64,000 bases of DNA. Origin: Gelidibacter gilvus (GTDB lineage Bacteria > Bacteroidota > Bacteroidia > Flavobacteriales > Flavobacteriaceae). The stretch spans positions 806,001 to 870,000 of the forward strand of contig NZ_SDDZ01000001.1 of assembly GCF_004115975.1 (NCBI RefSeq). The letters are read 5' to 3'. The position numbers and the translations under genes are program-made. Within the stretch, counting starts at the first letter, position 1. Each line of letters starts with the position of its first letter. Of the stretch, positions 1 to 6,664 are shown one piece after another. The notes beneath the pieces were generated by a model. It worked only from the letters and a program-made list of their open reading frames with translations. It was not told the DNA's origin and ran no database searches.

Positions 1-1083
1 AATGGTGTAGATCCTGATTTCAAAATGCCACAAGTATGGAAATCATCTTTGGCTCTTGATTATGATGTTCCAGTGTCTTTCCCATTGTCAGTTACAGTGG
101 AAGGTATATACACAAAAAACATGAATGGTGTTATGCTTAAAAATTATAACTTGAAACAACCTGATGGATCATGGGATCGTTTTTCAGGTTCTGATGACAG
201 ATATATTTATCCAGCTAGTACTGATCTTACTTATACTTCTAGAAACGCTTATGTGTTGTCAAATACAAGTAAAGGTTGGGGAGCAATAGGTAATATTACC
301 GTTAATGCAGAACCAGTTGAAGATTTGAGATTGATGCTTGCATATACCTATACCGAATCAAAAGAGATTTCTGGTATGCCAGGTAGTAATGCTTCATCAG
401 CCTATACCAATTTAGTTGGAGTTAACGGAGCACACTTGCCAGAACTTCAACGTTCACAGTATGTTGTACCAAGTAAATTGATTGGATCTGCAGGATATAA
501 ATTGCCTTGGTCTAATGACTTCGCAAAATCTGCAACGTTGATCAATGTATTCTATTCAGGTTTTTCTCCTAATGGATACAGCTATACGTATTCAAATGAC
601 ATGAACGGCGATGGTGCTTCTACGGATTTGATTTATATCCCAAGTGGTAGAGGCGATATCAAATTTGTCAGTACTGCTGATGAAGATGCCTTCTTCAACT
701 TTATGGAACAAGATAAATATTTGAAAAACAATAAAGGTAAATACGCTGAAGCAAATGCGGTTCGTAGCCCATGGGTTCATAATTTTGACTTGAGATTGGT
801 ACGTGAGTATTATATCAATATCGGCGAAACAAGAAATACTTTGCAGTTTAGCTTGGATTTCCTGAACATTGGTAATATGATAAATTCTGAATGGGGTGTT
901 TCTCAAAGAAATGCGGTCTCAAACAACAGTAGAATTTTAAAATATGAAGGAAAAGATGCTAGCAACGTGCCATCGTACTCTTTTGTAAAAGTGAAAGGTG
1001 AATATCCAGTGGATACATTCGACTATAACTACTACTACGGTGAAACTTGGAAGCTTCAAGTAGGTGTTAGATATTCTTTCTAA
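1..1083 (+). CDS. TonB-dependent receptor, C-terminal part (5' end outside window)
   Basis: The reading frame is open from the first base, so this is the last ~360 residues of a longer protein. It shows alternating aromatic/polar beta-strand segments (e.g. LRLMLAYTYTESKEI, VHNFDLRLVREYYI, LQFSLDFLNIGNMIN) and ends in WKLQVGVRYSF, a typical outer-membrane beta-barrel closing strand with terminal Phe. The pattern matches the barrel of large Oar/carboxypeptidase-regulatory-like TonB-dependent receptors of Bacteroidota. The substrate cannot be told because plug and N-terminal domains are missing. A strong terminator follows at once, so it is the last gene of its transcript. Family is fairly sure; substrate unknown. 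Confidence 0.8.
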   Translation, partial: NGVDPDFKMPQVWKSSLALDYDVPVSFPLSVTVEGIYTKNMNGVMLKNYNLKQPDGSWDRFSGSDDRYIYPASTDLTYTSRNAYVLSNTSKGWGAIGNITVNAEPVEDLRLMLAYTYTESKEISGMPGSNASSAYTNLVGVNGAHLPELQRSQYVVPSKLIGSAGYKLPWSNDFAKSATLINVFYSGFSPNGYSYTYSNDMNGDGASTDLIYIPSGRGDIKFVSTADEDAFFNFMEQDKYLKNNKGKYAEANAVRSPWVHNFDLRLVREYYINIGETRNTLQFSLDFLNIGNMINSEWGVSQRNAVSNNSRILKYEGKDASNVPSYSFVKVKGEYPVDTFDYNYYYGETWKLQVGVRYSF

Positions 1084-1130
1084 TTAAACAGTAAAAGAAA
1101 TAGCAGCCTTAACCCGTTGCTAGAGTACAC

Positions 1131-1165
1131 AAAAGCGTCCATCAAAATGATGGGCGCTTTTTTTA
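1131..1165 (+). terminator. Intrinsic terminator after the TonB-dependent receptor
   Basis: The arms AAAGCGTCCATCA and TGATGGGCGCTTT (one G.T-type mismatch) enclose a short A-rich loop and are followed by a run of T. It lies about 50 bases after the receptor stop codon. Confidence 0.85.
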
Positions 1166-1690
1166 TGGATATTTTTGAAAAATTGAAAGGAGTTACGTAG
1201 GTATTCAAGGCTCCTCTAACTTGCCGTATGAAATGGGATTAGACCATCTTTAAGCCATGCTAATAGCTGGTTTGAGTTCAATTAAAGGATATTGCTAGTT
1301 TAAAAAAATTAAAGCGATTGCGGCTTGTTTTAGGGTTGTGCTGTGATTCATTTCAATAGATGGTTTCTCTTAGCAGTTGAGATATGGTTCGCTTTCATTT
1401 TAAGACAGTATGGCTCGCTATAAATTGATTGCGCATATTCGACAGTAGCGGCTTACAAAAGGGTGCTTAAAAGAGCGATAAGCCGTTGTTGGTGTTTTCC
1501 ACCAACAACTCACCCCCAAAAAGAGCGATATAGGTATTTGTGTGTTGTTAGGTTGGTCTTGAGCCGTTGTTGGTGTATTCCACCAACAATTCAGACTACG
1601 CCATTGTTGGTGTTTTTCACCAACAATCTAACTTTGATAACAGCGAACTTTCGTCATGGATGCCGTTAGTAGAATACTAGGGTGTCCAAC
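1166..1690. repeat. Gene-free region with three copies of a GTTGTTGGTG hairpin
   Basis: No credible gene is seen in these 525 bases. Three near-identical hairpins lie at 1485-1509, 1566-1589 and 1603-1627. Each has the arm (G/A)TTGTTGGTG, a 5-base loop (TTTTC, TATTC, TTTTT) and the arm CACCAACAA(C/T). Copy 1 closes with G-C and copy 3 with A-T, so the outer pair is conserved by compensating changes. In the other copies the loop varies more than the stem. The motif AAGAGCGATA occurs twice (about 1471 and 1520) and GCGGCTT twice (1320, 1448). Function unknown; it looks like a repeat family or structured RNA rather than coding sequence. Confidence 0.6.
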
Positions 1691-1732
1691 AAAAAAAGCC
1701 ACTACATCTCTAAGAAAAGAATAGTGGCTTTT
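1691..1732 (-). terminator. Intrinsic terminator of the rplM-rpsI-rpsB-tsf operon
   Basis: Read on the minus strand, AAAAGCCACTA and TAGTGGCTTTT form an 11-bp stem followed by seven T residues. It lies 80-120 bases past the tsf stop codon, as expected for the operon terminator. Confidence 0.85.
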
Positions 1733-1768
1733 ATAGTATAAGATTAGCTTGCGCTGAACCTAAAAGGT

Positions 1769-1809
1769 TTCCTGTCTTCATTTCGACAGGCTCAATGTAA
1801 ACGCAGGAA
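1769..1809. repeat. REP-like element with a TTTCGACAGGCTCA core
   Basis: The inverted arms TTCCTG (1769-1774) and CAGGAA (1804-1809) flank the core TTTCGACAGGCTCAATGTAA. An internal CCTGTC/GACAGG pair is also present. The core resembles, in opposite orientation, the GTTTATGCTGAGCGTAGTCG motif seen twice after tRNA-Gln (about 32638 and 32750). This suggests a dispersed short palindromic repeat family of this genome. Confidence 0.5.
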
Positions 1810-1814
1810 TAATT

Positions 1815-2780
1815 TTATCCTAAAGATACACGTTTAAAGTCTGTTACTTTAACATCGCCATAAGAAGCGACATATTTTGCAACATTCAATTTTTCATCTT
1901 TAATGAACGTTTGGTCCAATAGACATTTCTCTTGATCCAAAGTGGTGTTGTCAGAAATGAAACGCTCCATTTTACCTGGAAGAATTCTATCCCAGATTTG
2001 TTCTGGTTTGCCTTCAGCTTTCAATTCAGCTTTTGCATCTTCTTCAGCTTTTGCCAATACTTCTGGTGTCAATTGCGCCATAGAAATGTAGCTAGGGACG
2101 TTTTTAGGAGTTTTGTTCATACGAGCGCGCTCTTCGTTATCTTTTTCAATGACTGCAATTCTAGCCTCAGTTTCTGCTGCAATGAATTCAGGATCAAAAT
2201 CTTTGTAAGATAATGTTGTAGCACCCATAGAAGCTATTTGCATGGCAACATCCTTCGCTAATTCGTCAGCTTTATCAACTTTAGAAGAGAAACCAACAAG
2301 AGCAGCAATTTTGTTAATGTGAACGTAAGAACCAACATACGGCGCTTCCAATTTTTCAAAAGCATTCAAGTCGATTTTTTCACCAATCACACCCGTTTGC
2401 TCAATCAATTTGTCGGCAACAGTCATCCCGCCAAAGTCAGCAGCAAGTACTTCCTCTTTAGAATTACAGTTGATAGCAATATCTGCAATATCGTTCGCCA
2501 ATGCCACAAAAGATTCGTTTTTACCAACAAAATCTGTCTCACAACCAACAACAATGGCTACGCCAACGGTATGGTCTTCATTTATTTTAGCAACGGCAGC
2601 ACCTTCAGTAGAATCTCTATCCGCTCTTTTTTCAGCAACTTTCTGACCTTGTTTACGCAATACATCAATTGCTTTATCAAAATCTCCTTCAGCTTCAACT
2701 AAAGCTTTTTTACAATCCATCATTCCGGCACCTGTAGTTTGTCTAAGTCTATTAACTTCTGCAGCTGTTATTTTTGTCAT
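1815..2780 (-). CDS. tsf: Elongation factor Ts
   Basis: EF-Ts is the guanine-nucleotide exchange factor that releases GDP from EF-Tu during translation. The 321-residue protein starts MTKITAAEVNRLRQTTGAGMMDCKKAL, the conserved N-terminal EF-Tu-binding domain. It carries the core TDFVGKNESFVALA (about residues 81-95), the signature of the first core subdomain. The C-terminal part, including PSYISMAQLTPEVLAKAEEDAK, is longer than in E. coli EF-Ts (283 aa) and is normal for Bacteroidota. It follows rpsB by 90 bases that contain a terminator-like hairpin, so its level may be set by partial readthrough. Identification is secure. Confidence 0.97.
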   Translation of the reverse strand: MTKITAAEVNRLRQTTGAGMMDCKKALVEAEGDFDKAIDVLRKQGQKVAEKRADRDSTEGAAVAKINEDHTVGVAIVVGCETDFVGKNESFVALANDIADIAINCNSKEEVLAADFGGMTVADKLIEQTGVIGEKIDLNAFEKLEAPYVGSYVHINKIAALVGFSSKVDKADELAKDVAMQIASMGATTLSYKDFDPEFIAAETEARIAVIEKDNEERARMNKTPKNVPSYISMAQLTPEVLAKAEEDAKAELKAEGKPEQIWDRILPGKMERFISDNTTLDQEKCLLDQTFIKDEKLNVAKYVASYGDVKVTDFKRVSLG

Positions 2781-2800
2781 AATTTCTAGTGTATTTTATT

Positions 2801-2850
2801 AAAAAAGTCGTTCAATTAATTTTCAGAAAAGAAAAGAAACAAACGACTTT
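2801..2850 (-). terminator. Terminator-like attenuator between rpsB and tsf
   Basis: On the minus strand, AAAGTCGTT (2850-2842) can pair with AACGACTTT (2812-2804) around a 29-base pyrimidine-rich loop. Six T residues follow the second arm. It sits inside the operon, between the rpsB stop and the tsf start. A partial terminator at this place could set the S2 to EF-Ts ratio. Confidence 0.6.
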
Positions 2851-2870
2851 AAGATGTTATATAAATATGT

Positions 2871-3680
2871 TTATTCTTCTTCGTCAGCGGCTACCTTCTT
2901 AGTAACTGCCTTCTTTTCTGTTTTCTCTACTTTCTCTGTTTTTACAGCTTTTTCAGCTTTTTCCTCACTACCATCTTTGTCGGTTTTGTCTGACTTACGT
3001 TCAGATAAACCATCAGCAATAGCAGATGTGATAAGCGTTAAAACTTTATCAATAGATTTTGAAGCATCATCATTTGAAGGAATAACGTAATCTACTTGGC
3101 GTGGATCAGAATTCGTGTCCACCATTGCAAAGATTGGAATGTTTAATTTCTGAGCTTCTCTAATAGCAATGCTTTCACGTTTAATATCCACTACAAATAA
3201 AGCACCTGGCAAACGGGTCATGTCTGAAATAGAACCTAAGTTTTTCTCCAACTTAGCTCTTAAACGATCAACTTGTAAACGTTCTTTTTTAGACAATGTC
3301 AAGAATGTACCATCTTTTTTCATTCTATCAATCATGGCCATTTTCTTAACGGCTTTTCTGATAGTTACAAAGTTGGTCAACATTCCACCTGGCCATCTTT
3401 CAGTGATGTAAGGCATAGTTACAGCACCTGCTTTTTCAGCAACGATGTCTTTAGCTTGTTTTTTTGTAGCTACAAATAAAATCTTCTTTCCAGAAGCTGC
3501 AATTTTATGAAGCGCCTCAGACGATTCTTTAATTTTTGCTGCTGTTTTGTAAAGATTGATGATATGGATGCCATTACGCTCCATGTAAATGTAAGGAGCC
3601 ATGTTTGGATCCCATTTTCTTGTCAAGTGACCAAAGTGTACACCTGCTTCAAGTAATTCTTTTACTTCTATACTTTCCAT
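2871..3680 (-). CDS. rpsB: 30S ribosomal protein S2
   Basis: S2 binds late to the back of the 30S subunit and recruits S1. I place the start at the ATG giving MESIEVKELLEAGVHFGHLTRKWDPNM, because S2 proteins begin about here; 17 further in-frame codons upstream (to 3731) look like leader. Core motifs are GVHFGH, IYMERNGIHIINLYKT, FVATKKQA, RWPGGMLTN and the C-terminal FAMVDTNSDPRQVDYVIPSNDDA. The tail from about residue 230 is a Lys/Glu-rich repeat ([19 protein letters not shown]), an extension often seen in Bacteroidota S2. Third gene of the rplM operon, with an unusually long structured spacer upstream. Confidence 0.96.
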   Translation of the reverse strand: MESIEVKELLEAGVHFGHLTRKWDPNMAPYIYMERNGIHIINLYKTAAKIKESSEALHKIAASGKKILFVATKKQAKDIVAEKAGAVTMPYITERWPGGMLTNFVTIRKAVKKMAMIDRMKKDGTFLTLSKKERLQVDRLRAKLEKNLGSISDMTRLPGALFVVDIKRESIAIREAQKLNIPIFAMVDTNSDPRQVDYVIPSNDDASKSIDKVLTLITSAIADGLSERKSDKTDKDGSEEKAEKAVKTEKVEKTEKKAVTKKVAADEEE

Positions 3681-3908
3681 TTTGTAATAGTTTACGTTCT
3701 GTTGAATTAGCAATGATAAAGTGGTTTCCATTGTGGCGGAGCGCCTTTACCATTTAGATGCTAAACTAAATCTTCACGCGGTAACGTGATAGACAACATT
3801 AACTGGGTTATTTTTTTGTGTTGGAAGTATTCCAACACGGGTTTAAAGGTTTCAATACACCAATTGATTGGGCTGATCTTCATGAGATCCCCAATCAAGT
3901 TGGGGATG
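3681..3908 (-). ncRNA. Candidate S2 (rpsB) mRNA leader with several hairpins
   Basis: This 228-base spacer between rpsI and rpsB is far longer than needed in an operon whose first two genes overlap. In transcript order it can form ATCCCCAA/TTGGGGAT (3907-3887, 8 bp, 5-base loop), GTGTTGGAA/TTCCAACAC (3838-3818, 9 bp, 3-base loop), TCACG/CGTGA (3789-3774) and GGCG/CGCC (3745-3735). None is followed by a T run on the minus strand, so these are not ordinary terminators. A ribosomal-protein leader bound by S2 is a reasonable inference, since S2 leaders are known in other phyla, but the sequence alone does not prove it. Confidence 0.4.
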
Positions 3909-4295
3909 TTAACGTTTAGAGAATTGGAATTTCTTACGTGCTTTCTTCTGACCGAATTTCTTACGTTCAACCATTCTTGGGTCTCTTGTTAACAATCCTT
4001 CTGGTTTCAGGATCAATCTGTTTTCTGCATCAATCTCACACATAACGCGAGACAATGCCAAACGGATCGCTTCTGCTTGACCAGTAATACCACCTCCATA
4101 TACATTTACTGTAATATCAAAGTTGCCTTCATTGTTAGTCATGACCAAAGGTTGGTTTACTTTGTACTGTAATGCAGCACTTGGAAAGTAGACCGGCATG
4201 TCTTTTTTATTAATTGTGATGTTCCCTTTTCCTGGGGCAACATACGCGCGAGCAACAGCCGTCTTTCTACGGCCAATTTTGTGAATTACTTCCAT
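3909..4295 (-). CDS. rpsI: 30S ribosomal protein S9
   Basis: S9 lies in the 30S head, and its C-terminal tail reaches toward P-site tRNA. The 128-residue product has the opening IGRRKTAVARAYVAPGKGNITINK, the GGGITGQAEAIRLALSR signature (about residues 67-83) and the basic end RKKFGQKKARKKFQFSKR, where the terminal KR is the conserved tRNA-contacting tail. Its ATG overlaps the rplM stop by one base (TAATG), showing translational coupling with L13. This rplM-rpsI pairing is nearly universal in bacteria. Secure. Confidence 0.97.
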   Translation of the reverse strand: MEVIHKIGRRKTAVARAYVAPGKGNITINKKDMPVYFPSAALQYKVNQPLVMTNNEGNFDITVNVYGGGITGQAEAIRLALSRVMCEIDAENRLILKPEGLLTRDPRMVERKKFGQKKARKKFQFSKR

Positions 4296-4750
4296 TAATT
4301 GAATTCGTTTAAGTTAATTGTTTTTGGTTTTTGAGCAGCATGAGTGTGCTCAGCACCAACAACAACGTTTAGGTTACGGAATAATTCTGCACCTAATTTG
4401 TTTTTAGGGAGCATCCCTTTTACTGATCTTTCTACTACTCTAGCCGGATCTTTTCCGAATAGTTCCATAGCAGTTAAAACTCTTTGACCACCTGGATACC
4501 CTGTGTGACGAATGTAAGTTTTATCGTTCCACTTGTTTCCTGTTAAGTTGATTTTTTCAGAGTTGATAACAATTACGTTATCGCCGCAATCAACATGTGG
4601 TGTGAAGTTAGGTTTGTGTTTGCCTCTTAAAAGTTTTGCAACTTTAGAAGCCAAACGACCTAGTGTTTGCCCTTCAGCGTCAACCAAAACCCACTGCTTA
4701 TCCACAGTAGCCTTGTTAGCTGAAATCGTTTTGTAGCTTAATGTATTCAC
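4295..4750 (-). CDS. rplM: 50S ribosomal protein L13
   Basis: L13 is an early-assembling 23S rRNA-binding protein. The 151-residue product contains [48 protein letters not shown] in its first half, then the [10 protein letters not shown] and [25 protein letters not shown] signatures. It is the first gene of the operon, with a TTG-19-TAAATTTG promoter and a 62-base leader that holds a palindromic hairpin just before the start codon. It shares one base with rpsI. Secure. Confidence 0.97.
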   Translation of the reverse strand: MNTLSYKTISANKATVDKQWVLVDAEGQTLGRLASKVAKLLRGKHKPNFTPHVDCGDNVIVINSEKINLTGNKWNDKTYIRHTGYPGGQRVLTAMELFGKDPARVVERSVKGMLPKNKLGAELFRNLNVVVGAEHTHAAQKPKTINLNEFN

Positions 4751-4812
4751 ACTAATTAATTTTTATAGATCACACCAATGGTGTGATGAGTTAAACATTC
4801 CTCTCTTAAAAA
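4751..4812 (-). promoter_or_regulatory. rplM 5' leader with palindromic hairpin (candidate L13 autoregulatory site)
   Basis: The predicted transcript start near 4812 gives a leader of about 60 bases. ATCACACCA and TGGTGTGAT (4769-4787) form a near-perfect palindrome 19-37 bases upstream of the rplM start, close enough to block ribosome access. A weaker CTCTT/AAGAG hairpin lies at 4803-4815. L13-type leaders in Bacteroidia have been proposed in the literature, as I recall; whether this one belongs to that class needs a covariance search. Confidence 0.45.
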
Positions 4813-4819
4813 GAGTTTG

Positions 4820-4849
4820 CAAATTTACGATAATCTATGTGATTACCAA
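4820..4849 (-). promoter_or_regulatory. Promoter of the rplM-rpsI-rpsB-tsf operon
   Basis: Read on the minus strand there is TTG (4849-4847), 19 bases, then TAAATTTG (4827-4820). This fits the Bacteroidota primary sigma consensus TTG-N17-23-TAnnTTTG exactly. It lies about 70 bases upstream of rplM. Confidence 0.75.
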
Positions 4850-5280
4850 ATAGTATGATACGAAATTTGTTGATAAAATTTGGCGGCTTTGGGTTTGCCT
4901 TATTCGGGGGATAGTTTTTTAGCTATTTTAATATGAACGAAGGGATTTAAATGTGCCTAATACTTTATAAATGATTGGGTTACTTAAGATATGAATGAGA
5001 AGAATTAAATGCAGCGTTTTATGGCGTCATCTCCACAGAAAAATTGTTTTTTTATCTGACTTATTAACAACTAAATCCCGTCAAAAAGTGATTTTTTCAG
5101 CCTAAAACTTATAAGATGACCGCCATTCGAATTGGTCGAAGACCTTTCTGCTCATTTTTTTTAAAATTTAAATAGAGGCCTAATAAACCTGAATAGGTAC
5201 AATTAGCTTCTTCATACAAAAGACTTCATAAAAAAAATCCTCAAGCCTCTTCTTTGTAATGGATCAACCCAAAATTCCGA
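4850..5280. other. Intergenic region, no feature recognised
   Basis: About 430 A/T-rich bases separate the rplM promoter from the end of the efflux pump gene. I see no gene, no convincing terminator and no clear repeat. Short T and A runs occur near 5151 and 5230. Confidence 0.5.
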
Positions 5281-6489
5281 TTAGGAAATGCTTACCTGCT
5301 CTAAGGTCTTCATCTTTCGGTTGCCCCAATAGAGTATCATTACAGAAACGCTAGCACAAAAAAACATAATCCCTGTCATGGGAAGCGGCGTTTCGTTACT
5401 AAGCGTAGAGACCAGCGCAGTAATTATGGCACCGATTCCTAACTGTAGTGCGCCCATAAGCGCAGAAGCCGTTCCTGCACTCTTTTCAAAGGGCGCTAGC
5501 GACAAGGCTGAAGTGTTTGGAAACGCAAAACCTTGGGTGCTCAAGAATAGAAACACCAAAACGATCATGGAATACATTTCAATAAGGTGAAATATAGTGC
5601 CTAAAAATAACAGTGCCCCTGCCACGACTTGGCATAACAGGGTGACTTTTACAATTTGTTGGCTTGTGTATTTTTTTAGCATATACGTATTTACCTGGCT
5701 GGCGGTCACCAAACCCATGGCAATAATCCCAAAAATCCATCCGTATTGTTTTTCAGAAACACCGTAAAGTTCCATAAATACGTGAGGCGAACCAGCGATA
5801 TAGGCATATAGGCCACTGGCGGCAAAAGATCCCGTTAACGTGTACGTATAAAATTGAGGTGTTTTAAATACGTTCCAAAACTTGGTAATGATTGATTTCG
5901 GTTTTAAAGACATCGTTGTGTCAGGTGGTGCTCCCAAAGGAAGCCAGAAGTAAACGAGAAGAATATTTAGTGTCACGAGCACCGCCAAAATTATAAAAAT
6001 GGAATGCCAGCCCCATTGGGCTGTAGCGAAACCACCCAGAGTAGGGGCAATAATTGGCGAAACAGCAATCACCAACATCAGCAGACTGAATATTTTTGCG
6101 GTTTCAGATACCGGAAAGAGGTCGCGGACCAAAGCTCGGGCAGCCACCATCCCGGCACATCCCCCCAATGCTTGTATAAATCGGGCGAGAATCAGCGAAT
6201 CTACTGAAGTCACATAGACAATATAAACAGATGCAAATAAATAGATAAACAGCCCAACCAAGAGTGGGGTCCGTCTCCCAAACCTATCCAGCAAGGGCCC
6301 ATAGATCATTTGTCCAAGGCTCACACCAACAAAATAACTGGATAGAGAAAGCGCCACGCGTCCCGTAGTAGAGTTTAGGTCGCGCGCTATCTCTGGGAAT
6401 CCTGGTAAGTAGAGGTCAATCGAAAATGGTCCAAGGGCAGAGAGCAGTCCTAAAATGAGAATGATAAGATTTCGTTTTTTCTTTTGCAT
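5281..6489 (-). CDS. Bcr/CflA-family MFS multidrug efflux transporter
   Basis: This is a 12-helix major facilitator protein of the inner membrane, presumed to export drugs by proton antiport. I use the ATG at 6489 (402 aa, MQKKKRNLIILILGLLSALGP); a TTG seven codons upstream lies inside the likely promoter. Family marks are SALGPFSIDLYLPGFPEIARDL in helix 1 with its acidic residue, the loop 2-3 motif GQMIYGPLLDRFGRRTPLL, and RFIQALGGCAGMVAARALVRDLF in helix 4, the hallmark of the Bcr/CflA subgroup. It stands alone, with gaps on both sides. Family is secure; the substrate cannot be read from sequence. Confidence 0.88.
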   Translation of the reverse strand: MQKKKRNLIILILGLLSALGPFSIDLYLPGFPEIARDLNSTTGRVALSLSSYFVGVSLGQMIYGPLLDRFGRRTPLLVGLFIYLFASVYIVYVTSVDSLILARFIQALGGCAGMVAARALVRDLFPVSETAKIFSLLMLVIAVSPIIAPTLGGFATAQWGWHSIFIILAVLVTLNILLVYFWLPLGAPPDTTMSLKPKSIITKFWNVFKTPQFYTYTLTGSFAASGLYAYIAGSPHVFMELYGVSEKQYGWIFGIIAMGLVTASQVNTYMLKKYTSQQIVKVTLLCQVVAGALLFLGTIFHLIEMYSMIVLVFLFLSTQGFAFPNTSALSLAPFEKSAGTASALMGALQLGIGAIITALVSTLSNETPLPMTGIMFFCASVSVMILYWGNRKMKTLEQVSIS

Positions 6490-6507
6490 TTTGGTTATAA
6501 CAGTTTG

Positions 6508-6515
6508 CAAAATTA
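6508..6515 (-). promoter_or_regulatory. Likely -7 box of the efflux pump gene
   Basis: The minus strand reads TAATTTTG, matching TAnnTTTG, 19 bases before the ATG at 6489. No good TTG is found at the -33 distance. It covers an upstream TTG codon and so argues against that codon as the start. Confidence 0.45.
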
Positions 6516-6664
6516 CAAAAGACGGATTTGTTATTGGACTGTATTACTATATGATTAAGCTTTATCAATGTATAAAAAAAAATTGGATTCTTATTCGCTG
6601 ACATTAAGCAAAGCTAAATATGAAGCCGAAGGTAAATTGAAGATATTAAAACATCTGAAACGTT

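Noticed and set aside
1463-1669. A 68-codon open frame on the plus strand
   Set aside because: It runs through the three hairpin repeats; its residues just repeat the translated hairpin (SRCWCFPPT, SRCWCIPPT).
3761-3970. A 69-codon open frame between rpsI and rpsB
   Set aside because: It overlaps the end of rpsI out of frame and covers the hairpin-rich leader; no conserved sequence.
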